Assembly: GCA_948144175.1 (NCBI GenBank)
Contig: CANXME010001258.1
Location: forward strand, 3,147,001-3,211,000
Source of the DNA: Closterium sp. NIES-65
Lineage: Eukaryota; Streptophyta; Zygnematophyceae; Desmidiales; Closteriaceae
Length of the DNA stretch: 64,000 nt
Direction: 5' to 3'
In this document: piece after piece, positions 21,791-32,015 of the stretch
How the letters are laid out: every line of letters starts with the position of its first letter
How positions within the stretch are numbered: position 1 is the stretch's first letter
Made by a program: the position numbers and the translations under genes
Notes under the pieces: model-generated
The model's database searches: none
Seen by the model: the letters and a program-made list of their open reading frames with translations, nothing else
Told to the model about the DNA's origin: nothing

Positions 21791-23786
21791 CGTACTTCGT
21801 TCCTCTGCTTCAGCAGGTTCTTGGTCCCCCTCCTTCTACATGCCTTACTCCTCCCTTCCTGTATCCACCGCCTAACCAGTCCCATCCGCACTTACAGCCA
21901 GCCTCCACGCTGCCTGCTCCGTCTCCTTATACAAAGCAACCCGGAGGTCTTACAGAGCGTCGTGAGCCTGCATCTCATCATGCGCTGTTTGCACTAGTCG
22001 TCGTGTTCCGCGCCAGCGTCCTCCTCCTGCCCCGGCACACACCAGATGGCACTTCGTCCTTCCTCTGTTCCACTGCGTGTCCCTCTGCCGTCTCCTCCTT
22101 CGTCCTTCCTTGCTGACGGTCCGGACCCGGAGTCTGACTCCCTTTGTGCTGCTAGTCCTACTGTCATGCGCCTACTGGCCACTTTTATCACTGACCTTCA
22201 TTTGAGTCTACTGCTGCGTCTGCTCTTGTTGCTGAGCTGGTTGACTTTGCTGCTCGCTGTCGTCTTGACTACGCCGCTAGTCTTGTTGCTGAGTCTGAGT
22301 CTGTCTGTCCTCCGTCCGTCGGGGGTGAGTGTGCTCTTGGCACGGACGTCCTTCAGGACAGGCAGGAGGACTTTGAGTGTTTTGCAGCTGCTGTACCTCA
22401 TCTCGTGTCCATGCTGATTACACCTGAGGGAGACCCGGATGCACCAGACATCCTGACCCCGCGCTCTTACGCAGAGGCGGTCGAGGGTCCCTACTCCTCT
22501 TAGTGGCATGTGTATTTTCAGGGTGAAGCGGCTGTCGTGTTCTCCTCCTGTCCTTAAGGCGCGTTACGTTGCACAAGGCTTCAGTCAGCGACAGGGAGTT
22601 GACTTCTTCCAGACCTTCTCCCCTACCCCGAAGATGACCACTCCTTGGGTGCTGCTGCACGTTGCCGTTCAGCGTGACTACGAGCTTCACTCTCTTGACT
22701 TCAGCACAGCTTTCCTACAGGGCAGCCTGCACGAGGAGATCTGGCTGCGCCACACACCTGGATTCACTGGGTACCCAAGGGAGCCTCCAGCGGCCAGTCT
22801 ACGGTCTCCGCCAGTCGCCTCGCGAGTGGCACGACACACGAAGGACGACTCTTGCAGCTCTTGGGTTTGCTCCATCTACTGCTGACCCGTTACTGTTTCT
22901 ACGCACCGACACTTCGCTGCTGCCGTTCTACATCATCGTGTACGTCGACGACTTGGTCTTTGCCATTGATAACACTACTGGACTGGCCCATGTGAAGTCG
23001 GAGCTATAGATGAGACAGACGTGCACCAACTTGGGTGAGCTGCGTAGCTATCTTGGCTTGCATATCACCCGGGACAGAGCACAGTGCATCATTACCTTGA
23101 CTCAGTCTCGCAGCAGGTCCTTCAGCGCTTCCGGTTCGAGTACTCCTCGCCATAGTCCACTCCTCTGCCTACCGGTCACTCGCTCTCAGCTCTGCCTTTA
23201 GATGAGTCCGTAGAGCCGAGTGGCCTGGATCCAGAGCTTATGGGCTGCCTCATGTACCTGATGACCTGCACTCGACCTGACCTTGCTTACCCTCTTAGCA
23301 TCCTGGCACGCTACGTTGCAACCGGGAGACACCGACCAGAGCACTGGAAGGCCGCTAAGAGGGTGTTGCGCTACTTGTGCAATACGTCGGGCATGGGGCT
23401 CGTGCTTGGAGGACGGGCTCGGGTTGTCCTCACTGGTCACGCAGCCGGTTCTTGGGTTGACGACTTGGCTACGCAGCGGTCGTCACACGGTTACACCTTC
23501 AGCCTTGGCTCCGGTTCTGTCTCGTGGCGGTCTACCCACTCGTCTTCTGTTCTCAGCTCCAGTTGTGAGGCTGAGATCCACGCAAGGGCCATGGCTGCAC
23601 AGGAGTTATGCTGGCTCACCTACCTGCTGATCGACTTGAGAGAGCTGTCTCGTTCTCCTCTAGTTCTGTACGTCGACAACAAGGCCATGATTGCCTTGTG
23701 TCAGGAGCACAGACAGGAGCACAGAACGAAGCACATCGCTCTACACTACTTCCTTGCTCAAGAGTTGCAGCAGCGTGGTCAGCTTC

Positions 23787-24941
23787 TGTCAACGGGAGTT
23801 GTGTGTTGGCCCCGTCCTCGCTTGGGCAGAGCTGACTTCATGGTCGAGTGTGCGGGGAGCAGCCGACTTGCAGCAGTGGGCGAGCTGCTTGACGAGGAGG
23901 TTGACCTGCACGGGGGCCACTGCACGGGCGCCGACTTCAGGGTGGCGCCGACTTCAGGGTGGTCGACCTGCGGAGGGCGTCGACTTCGTGACGCCAACTT
24001 GGGGCAGCCGACTTGGTGGTCGGCTGACAGGTCTGCTGGTCGACTTGGTGGTTGGCCGACCAGGCGTGATGTTGACCTGGTGGTCGACCTGACCTGGTGG
24101 TCGACGGAGGAGGGGCCGACGTCGACCTCGAGTCAGGACGCCGAGCAGCTGGGTGTTGAGTCGCCGAGCGTCACCTTGGTGACGCCGACTTTGGGTAGCC
24201 GACTTGGGTGGTCGGCTGACACCCGCGCTGGTAGACGTGGAGCTGGTCGACCAGAAGTGACGTTGACCTGGGGCGTGGTCGACCAGGGGCGTGGTCGACC
24301 TGGTGAGGTCGACTTGGGGTGGTCGTTGATTTGGGAGGTTGATGAGCACATACAGGAGCAGCTGGTCGACGTGGTTGCCCGGTTGACTAGGTTACCTGGG
24401 TGACGAGGTTCTGCAAAGGAGTGCGATGATCGCCCAGGCAAAGTTGGCGAGTCTGGCCTCAGGGGTGGTATCCCGAGGTCGACGTGGCGGATCAGGTGCG
24501 GTCATCAGCACGAGGACGACCTGGTGTATGCGTTGTGCAGGTGAGGAGACTTGTCCCGCCAATCATCTGCGAGCACCTGCGAAGTAGGTGCGCTGCTGTT
24601 CTGCGGGAGCAACGCTGGCACGCCGTCAACCTGCAGTGTTGGCCTGACGTCGACTTTGCTCTGCTGGAGCGCGGTCGACCAAGTCGTGTTGGAACACGGT
24701 CGACCATAATGTGCTGGCAGTCGACCGACCTGAATGCTAGCTCTGATGTAGTCTTGCCATGCCAACTTCATTGTAACCATTATTGTCAACTTTCTCTAGT
24801 GAAACTCTTGCCAACTTTCCCCGTAGACTAGCAAGCAGTGTGTGCACTAGGAAAACAACTAAGGACCAACGAACGAAGAGATCACACGAGCACCCGTGCG
24901 TAGCCCGTAGTCTAGCTCCCGTTGTAGCAGTTATCTCCGTA
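23787..24941 (+). repeat. Family D solo LTR in B1 RNase H
   Basis: 1,155 bp from TGTCAACGGGAG to ATCTCCGTA with duplication GCTTC at 23782-23786 and 24942-24946. Nearly identical to 36330-37482. The last bases CGTA differ from the CGCA end seen at 28420. Confidence 0.88.
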
Positions 24942-25312
24942 GCTTCGTCTTGTTTACGTGGCCTCTCAGGCCAACACTGCTGATATCTTCACCAAGGCAC
25001 TTCAGCCTTGTGATCATCAGCGTTTCTGTACTGTTCTAGGCCTTGTGCCTTCTTTGCCTCACTTGCTCACTTCTTGACTTTGCTTGTACTGTGATCTATA
25101 TACATATACTTGCATGCTTACACTTGCTAGGTTGTGATCAATGTACTGCTTGTTCTCCTATATATATTTACAACTCTGCATGTGAACTGGCCTTGTGGCC
25201 ATTTGCTTGTGCTCAGACTGCGTGGTGACTTTGCGATCCACCCTGAGCTTGCTTTGCTTTTCTTGACCGGTCTTGTGACCTCTTGTTCTCCCCCACTTTG
25301 CCTGTGGGGGTG
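24942..25312 (+). pseudogene. Copia B1 RNase H tail and 3' region
   Basis: Resumes the B1 frame with the C-terminal RNase H block (ANTADIFTKAL) and ends near 25076. The rest is an untranslated tail. CCCCCAC (25290-25296) and GTGGGGG (25304-25310) form a perfect hairpin whose right arm is the polypurine tract next to the LTR. Confidence 0.8.
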
Positions 25313-25442
25313 TGTCAAATTTATATGTTGCTCATTGTGTAGGCTATAGTGGGGTAGCCCATATGGGGTACAACCCAATTATGGTTAGCACTTGTACCCA
25401 ACCTGCTGTTAGTCATTTCATTCTTCGTTCATTCTCCTAACA
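25313..25442 (+). repeat. Copia B1 3' LTR
   Basis: 130 bp, TGTCAAATTTATATG to CTCCTAACA, followed by the AATCT target duplication. Confidence 0.88.
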
Positions 25443-25766
25443 AATCTCTGTGCGCGCTATCGAATCATACATAGTTTTCATCGCGCGCTATCGAATCAGA
25501 TGTGGCGCACTGTCGAATTGGCAAACCGGGTAACCTACGAGTCGTTAGTGCAATGCGAGCTAGGTTGTAAATGTCGACTGTCGATAGTCGACCCTTCGAT
25601 GTGACATGTGATTGCCTTGAAAGGTGACTCGCGGCTAGACCATGGGAAGTTCTAAAATTCGACAATAGTTCGAACCTAAGTGTAAAAAGTTGAGTTTAAA
25701 AATCAAACTTAACAAAATTTGCAGAAGGACACACGCACTAACCTATAGGGTTTGGGAGGTGGTTCA
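25443..25766. other. Unique-looking flank, duplicated at 37984
   Basis: No ORF of interest. Bases 25443 to about 25725 match 37984 to about 38262 closely (for example GTCGACTGTCGATAGTCGAC). Because this is the flank outside the B LTR, the match shows segmental duplication and not separate insertion. Confidence 0.75.
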
Positions 25767-25896
25767 TGTCAAATGTCATATCTGCTACAGTTTGTTTAGG
25801 TTGTAGTGGGGTAGTTTCTTTGGGGTACAGTAAGTTTAGGGTTTCCTACTTGTACCCAACTCTTTCCTATTTCAATCACTCTTGTTCATTCTAACA
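25767..25896 (+). repeat. Copia B2 5' LTR
   Basis: 130 bp, TGTCAAATGTCAT to TTCATTCTAACA; closest to the B4 LTR at 50650. Core GTAGTGGGGTA present. Confidence 0.85.
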
Positions 25897-25910
25897 TGGT
25901 ATCACGAGCC
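25897..25910 (+). promoter_or_regulatory. Copia B primer-binding site
   Basis: TGGTATCACGAGCC equals the initiator-Met site TGGTATCAGAGCC with one added C; the identical form occurs in B4 at 43989. Confidence 0.7.
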
Positions 25911-26269
25911 TAGGTTGCCACCTTGGACCGCTTACTACAACAGGCCCACTATTCCGCTAGAAGCGCCCTCGTGCGCCCTACCTTACGTGCGCCCTCGTGC
26001 ACCTTTCTCTGCTCGTGCGCCTTTTTCTGCTAGTGCGCCCTCGCGCGTCCCGCCCTTAGTTCTGCCCGTGTGCCGTCCTGCAGCCCTCGCGCTGCCTCCT
26101 GCTGCCCTAGGCCAGTGCGCCACCCCTGCAAGCTAGTAAGGCCCTCGAGCCGCCCCTGCAGGCCCGTCAGGCCCCCGAGCCGCCTCTGCAGGCCCGTCAG
26201 CCCCCCTCCGAGCCGCCACCTACAGGCCCGTCAGGCCCTGCCCGCCGCGTCGCCTTGCCCTACCCTGCG

Positions 26270-26575
26270 CCTGGCCCCTGGAGCAGCCACCTCTGGAGCA
26301 GCCGCCCCTGCAGCAGCCGCCCCTGGCCCCTGGAGCAGCCGCCACTGCAGTAGCCGCCCCTGGCCCCTGGAGCAGCCGCACCTGCAGCCGCCCCTGGCCC
26401 CTGGAGCGGCCGCCCTTGCAGCAGCCGCCCCTGGCCACTGAAGCAGCCGCCACTGCAGGAGCCGCCCCTGGCCCCTGGAGCAGCCGCCCCTGGAGCAGCC
26501 GCCCCTGGAGCAGCCGCCACTGCAGCAGCCGCCCCTGGCCCCTGGAGCAGCCGCCCCTGCAGCAGCGACCGTCGC
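26270..26575 (+). repeat. Minisatellite-like leader array of B2
   Basis: Degenerate repeats of GGAGCAGCCGCC and CCCCTGGCCCCTGGAGCAGC. The same array is at 44860-45165 in B4. Long Ala/Gly ORFs on the minus strand come only from these repeats. Confidence 0.8.
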
Positions 26576-26830
26576 GGCCCTGTCCGTGCCCTGCACCAGC
26601 TGCCGTCGCGGCCCGGTCCCGCCCTGCAGCGACTGCCGCGGAGCTCCCTGCCACAGTCGCGGCCCTGCCCTGCCGCTGTAGCGGCCCCGCAGTCGCCTCC
26701 GTTTTGCGCCTGCCCTTCCCACCACTGGTGAGCACTGCCCTGCCCGTGCTACTACTGCTGTTACTGCTGCTGCTACTGCTACTGCTGGTCCTGCTGCTAC
26801 TGCTTCTACTGCTGCTCCTGGCGTGGCCAG

Positions 26831-28230
26831 ATGCAGCTCCAGGGCCGTCCGCGTGTGTCCTTCACGCCCCAGCAGCTTCGTGAGTGGTACGCCAGTTGGG
26901 GTTGTCGGGGTGGCAGTAGTGGGAGTCGTCCTGGAGTGGGTAGTTTGGGAGTTTCTTCTAGTGGCCCGGTGCAGCAGCAGCGTCGTCTGCGCGAGACTCG
27001 TTCGCCACAGCAGCTTCGTGAGTGGTACGCTCAGAGTAGAGGGTCGCTGAGTACTGCTCGCTGCCCGTACGTTATTAGCACGGGTGTCCGGACTGGTCAG
27101 CCTTGCGGGACGCTTGGTCACACAGAGTCTCGCTGTTCGCCCGTCTGAGCGACGCTTGGCGTTCAGAGTTTGGCGACGACACTGAGCTCCCCGACTGGGT
27201 GGAGCTGCTTAGGCAGAGGTTAGATATCTTTGCTCTTGACTATGATGCTATTCTCACTGCAATGTATGCATTGTATACTAGTGCCGAGGGAGCGTATCAC
27301 CTGTGTGTGCCGCCTGACCCCGGTATCCAGTCTGCTGCTCCAGGTGCCGGTGAGGCTGCTGCTCCAGGTGCTCGTGCGTCTCCTGCTCCAGGTGCTGGTG
27401 AGGCTGCTGCTCTAGGCGCTCTTGAGTCTGCTGCTTCAGGTGCTTGTGAGTCTGCGCCTTTAGGTACTACGTCTACTGAGGCAGTGCATACCTTCACACT
27501 GGACTCAGGTGCTTCCCGCTGTTTCTTTCGCGGCCGCACTGCCCTAGAGCAGCTTCCTAGACCGGTTGCTGTCTCCCTGGCTGACCCCTCCAGGGGTCCG
27601 GTCCTTACGACCTCCACCACTGCCCTCCGTTGTCCTACTGTCCCGTCCGGCACACTGTCGGGCCTTTACCTCCCCTCGTTCTCTACGAACTTGGTGGCGG
27701 GTTCTGCGCTCTAGGACGCGGGTGTTCACCAGTTCACCCCTGCCTACGAGCGTGTGACACACTGCACGTATGCCCAGACGGGTCGTCACCTGGCCACCTT
27801 CACTCGGCAGCCGGGGTCGGACTTGTACACGCTGACCACTGAGTCCCCTTAGGTAGCGACGTCTGCGTCTGCGTCAGGTAAGTTGTCCGCCCCCTGCTCG
27901 TGTCGCACATTGTCGCACCAGACCGTCCTCTGGCACCACCGCCTTGGTCACCCCTCAGTGCAGCGCCTTCGTGGCATGCACTCCCGGTACCTTGTCTCTG
28001 GTCTTCCCAGGGTTCTCCCTCCCCTCCCACCCTCGCCTGCTGCTCCCTGTCTTCCCTCTGTCGAGGGGCGGCAGCGCGTCACTCCTCACTCCTCCTCGTT
28101 CCCTCCCACAGAGGCTCCCCTACAGACTCTCCACCTGGACGTGTGGGGCCCAGCCCGCGTTCGTGGACAGGGCCACGAGCGGTACTTCCTGCTGGTCGTC
28201 GACAACTACACGCGCTACACAACGGTCTTC
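26831..28230 (+). pseudogene. Copia B2 gag C-terminus, protease, start of integrase
   Basis: The frame from ATG 26831 has two PQQLREWY motifs and a Cys/His motif C-x12-C-G-x3-H-x4-C (27060-27140). A 1-bp loss near 27135, compared with B4, shifts to the frame from 27103. Protease DSGASRCFF is at about 27500. TAG stops at about 27713 and 27850 stand where B4 or B1 have CAG or CAT. GAG-pre-integrase HHRLGHPS and integrase LHLDVWGPARVRGQG follow; the sequence ends at FPLRT where element D begins. The capsid-like gag domain seen in B5 is absent. Confidence 0.8.
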
Positions 28231-28420
28231 CCCTTGCGCACCAACTTCATTGTAACCATTCTTGCCAACTTTCTCTAGTGAAAAATTTGCCAACTCTCCC
28301 CGTGAACTAGCAAGCAGTGTGTGCACTAGGAAAACGACTAAGGACCAACGATCGCAGAGATCACACAAGCACCCGTGCCTAGCCCGTAGTCTAGCTCCTG
28401 TTATAGTAGTTATCTCCGCA
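28231..28420 (+). repeat. Truncated 5' LTR of element D
   Basis: Matches the final 190 bp of the D LTRs (from AACTTCATTGTAACC to ATCTCCGCA). The first 960 bp are lost at the junction with B2. Confidence 0.85.
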
Positions 28421-28437
28421 TGGTGCGGTGAGCGTGG
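28421..28437 (+). promoter_or_regulatory. Element D primer-binding site, unusual tRNA
   Basis: TGGTGCGGTGAGCGTGG lies directly after the LTR end CA. It starts TGG as expected of a site for a tRNA CCA end, but it does not resemble the initiator-Met site used by the other families. The tRNA is not identified. Confidence 0.55.
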
Positions 28438-28584
28438 ATGGCACTTGACTTACCTTTTAGTCAGGTCGACGGAGTGGTCACTTACCTAAGTTGCTCGTAG
28501 GCCGGCAGCTGTGCAGTCACTAGCGTGCGCGTAGGTGACACAGAGGTGATGGACACCCTGGAGGATGCGAGGAGACGTCATGAG

Positions 28585-28835
28585 TGTCAAAGTTATATTT
28601 AAGATTTATCCTGCTTGCTGTAGTTACTGTAGTTATTATTCTTTGCTGTTGGTGGTGCACCCCTTGTTTGTGTTTCTCCACTATATCTTGTATGCTTTGC
28701 TTTAGTGAAGCCAAATTGTTTGGTCAAGATTCTCTCTACTCCCTTGGCCACAACTCATTCGACACCCGCTTGGCCTAGGCTTCTAAGCCTAGGCCCTCCT
28801 TAAACCCGGTTACCAGTTAAGACACTATCGTAACA
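28585..28835 (+). repeat. Family C LTR, forward copy
   Basis: 251 bp, TGTCAAAG to ATCGTAACA, with the 24-bp palindrome at 28772-28795. Same length as the LTRs at 39031-39281 and 51105-51355. Confidence 0.85.
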
Positions 28836-29262
28836 TGGTATAGAGCTAGGTCCGATTAGGACCGTTTTCAAATGGGCCCACCATTAGCGCTCGCAATGGC
28901 GCGCCCCTTAGTGCGCCTCGTGAGTGCTTTCCCGTTTTCATCCCGTCGCCCGCGCACTACCAGCAACGCACGCCACCGCGCACGCCAGGAACGCACCAGG
29001 AACGCCAGGATCGGACCCGCCAGCAAGCCCACCGACGGACCCGCCGTCGGACCCGCCAACGAGAGCGCCAGCAAGCCCACCGACGGACCCGCCAGCGCGC
29101 GTGTGAGCACACCCGCCGACGAACCCGCCAACAGGCCCACGAGCGAGCCCGCCAATGGACCTGCCGCCGTGACGCTGCCTCGTCGCGGCTCCGTGGCGCA
29201 GAAACAGCGACGGGCGCAGTGGGGGCGAAGAGGAAAGGGGGAACGGAGTGGCGGCCGCCAGG

Positions 29263-29357
29263 CACCAGCACCAGCGCCGTCACGCCAGCAGCAGGCCCCA
29301 GCACCAGCGCCGTCATGCCAGCAGCAGGCCCCAGCACCAGCGCCGTCACGCCAGCAC
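29263..29357 (+). repeat. 33-bp triplicate in family C interior
   Basis: Three near-identical units of about 33 bp containing CCAGCACCAGCGCCGTCACG, encoding repeated Pro-Ala-Pro-Ala-Pro-Ser. Confidence 0.75.
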
Positions 29358-29418
29358 TAGGGCCCCTAGTTAAACCCGTACTCTAGTTAACTTAGTATTG
29401 TAACATGGTATGAGAGCT

Positions 29419-29644
29419 TAACTTAGGAACCGGGTTTAACTAAGGGCCTAGGCTTAGTAGCCTAGGCCAAGCGGGTGTCGAGGTGGTTGTACCAAGGAGA
29501 ATCGAGAATGGAATGGTTTCACTATAGCACACAAGGTACATATAGCAAAAGAGCAACGGTCACCACCTACAACAAGAAGGCATAACTACACTAAAGCTAA
29601 AGCTACAGGCAGTTATAAACATATATAAAATATATATCGCGACA
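29419..29644 (-). repeat. Family C LTR, inverted partial copy
   Basis: Reads as an LTR on the minus strand from TGTCGCGATATAT at 29644, with the palindrome at 29445-29468. About 25 bp of the LTR end is missing. Confidence 0.8.
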
Positions 29645-30528
29645 ATGAGGCCCAGGAGTACGGGGCGATACCCTTGGCGATACCCAGGCTGGACTCCGTA
29701 CCATGTGGGCGACGGAGAATCCCCCTTCTCGCCCGGCTTCTCCTCGAACGGTGACCAACGAAGGCGGCGTCGACGTGGGCGTCCACTCCGGAGGTGACCA
29801 AGTCGGCAGCAGTGCGCGGGAGGCATATCGAGGCAGCGTGGCGTGATTCACGCCGATGAAGTCGGCGGCGTTCAGGCACGAGGGGTGCAATCGTCGGCGG
29901 CTGCAAGCTCCTCACAGTTCGACGTCGGAGGACGATGAAGCGGATTGTCGCCGATGTCGGCAACCCAGGTGACGGTGGGTGGGATTGCTCCGAGCTATGG
30001 CTACTACAAGTTCATGCCGGATAGGATCCTGGTCACCCCGCCGTTTGTTGGTCGACCCGACATACTCACCTGGAAGGAAGCCATCGAGCCCCAGCTGGAG
30101 ATGGCCGAGCTGATGGGCTTTGCTCGAGGCACCGTGGCGACGCAGGACGACCCCGACTTGCGTGCGGAGTTTCGCGCCGTGCAGCTGTTGACCTTCACGG
30201 TCATCTCGCGGTGCTGCTCGCCTGGCATGCAGATCGCCTTGAAGTGGTGCTGGGAGTACCTCGACGCCGGCCACCGGGCGTGGCACTTCATCGAGTCAAC
30301 CTACCAAGTCACCGACGACTTGTTCATCACCCAGCTGGAGGGGCAGCTGACGCACCTGCGTATGGGCGACAAGGAGATGGCGGCCGACTACTGCAACCGA
30401 ACCCGGCGAATTCTCGCCACCATCAGGATGGCCGGCGCGCAGTACTCGACTGCGTCGTACGTCACCCACGTCATGCAGGGACTCTCGAGCAGCTACAACC
30501 TGCTGAAGCGGCTGTCCATGGTGCCGAG

Positions 30529-32015
30529 TGTGAAAATAGGTAGTTAGAAGTAGTAGCCATAGCTAGGTCTTTCCTAGCTAGGCAAGAATAGTTTAGGCAA
30601 AAGAGGGGGATGCACTAGCAAGCAACAGGATACATATAGGAAACCCTAAGGGGTTGTATTTGCTATAGAGTACCCCACTGCAGGCTAGAGAACAAAGATA
30701 ACATTCTGACACACCCCCATAGCCAAAGTGGGGTGTAATCAGCAGAGCAAGCAAAACAGAACAAGCTCAGGGTGGATCACAATGTCACCACACATTCTGA
30801 GCACAAGTTCAAGAAGAAATAGTTTAAGTTCACAATTATGAGCAAAGCTAGTGGTAGTCACAACGGGCAAGTGAGGAGGAGGAGAGGGAGTGAGAGGAGA
30901 GGAGATAGGAGGCGACGGCTGAAGCTGCAGACACACGGGCAACAGGAGGCACACTGGCACAGTGGCTACCGGAACAACGCTCCGGACTACTGGAGTAACT
31001 GGCCCGGCGGCTTAAGTAGCGGCAGACGAGCAACGGACCCACGGGCGACTGACACAGGTGGCTACGACTGGGCTACCGGAGCAACTACCCGGACTACAGG
31101 TGCTGCTGGCGACACGACGGCAACCTCCATTCAGCTTCCCCAAACTATCCCACTCCCCTTGACACACACCCGCTGCTACACCCCTAGCTCCACTCCCCCT
31201 TCACCCCCCCTTAGTTCCACTCCACCGGCTCCAACAAGTCCACCCCCCCTCAGCGGCAGCTGTAGCACAAGGAGACGGAGGAGGAGCAGGGAACGGCACA
31301 CAGTGGGTTCACCCCCATACCCCTCACCCCTAAACCCTAATTCAGGAGAACAGGCTGTAGGAGGGGTGGGGCGCCAGTAGAAGCACGGGGGACAGCAGGG
31401 AGGGCAGGGGCAGCAAGGAAAGGGCCGCCCACGGGCCTGGCACAGCCGCCCGAACCGTGCGCAGGCGGCCCGAGCCGCGCGTGGGCCTGGCGCAGCCCGT
31501 ACGGGCCGCGCGCGGGCCTGGCGCAGCCCGTACGTGCTGCGCACAGGCTGTACGGGCCGCGCGCAGGCCACGACGGGCGACGGGGGGCGACGCGGAAGTC
31601 CCCGTCGCTCGTCGCAGCGCCTCCCGGGAGCGGCACGCGGCGTGACGGGGCAGTAACCCGCCGCGCGCCTCGGGGCGCACGGCGGGAAGAGAACCGCTGC
31701 GCGCCTCGGGGCGCACGGCGGGCAGAAAACCGCCGCGCGCCTCGGGGCGCACGGCGGAAAGGGAGAGTAGTAGTTGCAGCGGAAGGAGTGTGGTGGGGCC
31801 CACAGGCCAGGAGCTTACTGCTCTGATAACCATTTGAAAATAGGTAGTTAGAAGTAGTAGCCATAGCTAGGTCTTTCCTAGCTAGGCAAGAATAGTTTAG
31901 GCAAAAGAGGGGGATGCACTAGTAAGCAACAGGATACATATAGGAAACCCTAAGGGGTTGTACTCGCTATAGAGTACCCCACTGCAGGCTAGAGAACAAA
32001 GATAACATTCTGACA
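30529..32015 (-). mobile_element. Element E, short non-autonomous LTR element
   Basis: 1,487 bp with 183-bp direct repeats (30529-30711 and 31833-32015). Read on the minus strand the LTR is TGTCAGAATG to TTTTCACA, the primer site TGGTTATCAGAGC follows at 31832-31820, and ATGGGGGTG precedes the 3' LTR at 30712. Flanks are CCGAG and GCGAG, a target duplication with one mismatch. The interior has only low-complexity Pro/Ala/Arg reading frames and no gag or pol domain. It resembles TRIM or small LARD elements. Its interior shares CTGCAGCTTCAGCCGTCGCC with the family C interior near 38880. Confidence 0.82.
31657..31762 (+). repeat. 36-bp tandem triplicate in element E
   Basis: Three units of about 36 bp containing GCGCCTCGGGGCGCACGGCG, each with an internal inverted repeat. 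Confidence 0.8.

Larger units (their letters stand above)
18736..23786 (+). pseudogene. Copia B1 pol: pre-integrase, integrase, RT, RNase H
   Basis: GAG-pre-integrase region (CTCSRTGRHLATFT onward) begins at 18745; integrase starts at LHLDVWGPARIRGQG after a TAG (19023). A family D solo LTR (19194-20364) splits integrase, which resumes at LQLRERF, keeping SDRGGEF and the Glu of VAERW. A linker of GAEPG repeats and then a Gly/Ala/Leu-coding repeat (about 21060-21790) joins integrase to RT. RT keeps YVDD (22941-22952) but has frameshifts near 22770 and 23120. RNase H runs 23240-23786 (CRPDLAYP-like block, YVDNKAM). Further in-frame TAGs are at 20631, 22501 and 23007. Here His/Asp changes such as HAAGSW for HADASW add damage. 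Confidence 0.85.
11626..25442 (+). mobile_element. Copia B1, composite with nested insertions
   Basis: A 130-bp LTR at 11626-11755 and its partner at 25313-25442 bound one element, proven by the matching 5-bp flanks AATCT at 11621-11625 and 25443-25447. Inside lie the gypsy chromovirus (11937-18088), a family C remnant (18089-18735), and two family D solo LTRs (19194-20364 and 23787-24941). The B1 reading frame resumes after each insert. The gag portion is missing, apparently lost where the gypsy and family C pieces sit. About 5.5 kb of the 13.8 kb belongs to B1 itself. Confidence 0.88.
25767..28230 (+). mobile_element. Copia B2, 3' half lost
   Basis: A complete 5' LTR (25767-25896), primer site, long C-rich leader and the start of the polyprotein are present. 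The sequence stops inside integrase at about 28230, where it passes into the 3' end of a D LTR through CCAA shared by both sides. No B2 3' LTR can be identified. Confidence 0.82.
28585..29644 (+). mobile_element. Family C fold-back element inside D leader
   Basis: Flanked by ATGAG at 28580-28584 and 29645-29649. Order: forward LTR (28585-28835, 251 bp), primer site TGGTATAGAGCT, short interior (28836-29360), a 45-bp forward LTR end (29361-29405), second primer site TGGTATGAGAGC, then an inverted LTR (29644 back to about 29419) lacking its last 25 bp. The interior has one ORF (28872-29360) of low-complexity Ala/Pro/Arg composition with no enzyme domain. It is non-autonomous and rearranged, yet its ends were inserted as one unit. 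Confidence 0.75.

Noticed and set aside
21140..21997. Long Leu/Val-rich plus-strand ORF and antisense Ser/Thr-rich ORF resembling membrane or mucin-like proteins.
   Set aside because: They are off-frame readings of the GAEPG/GAG linker repeats of copia B1.
26220..27121. 296-codon Ala/Gly/Arg-rich minus-strand ORF, with a similar one at 44689-45714.
   Set aside because: Antisense reading of the copia B leader repeats; no domain, and the sense strand explains the sequence.
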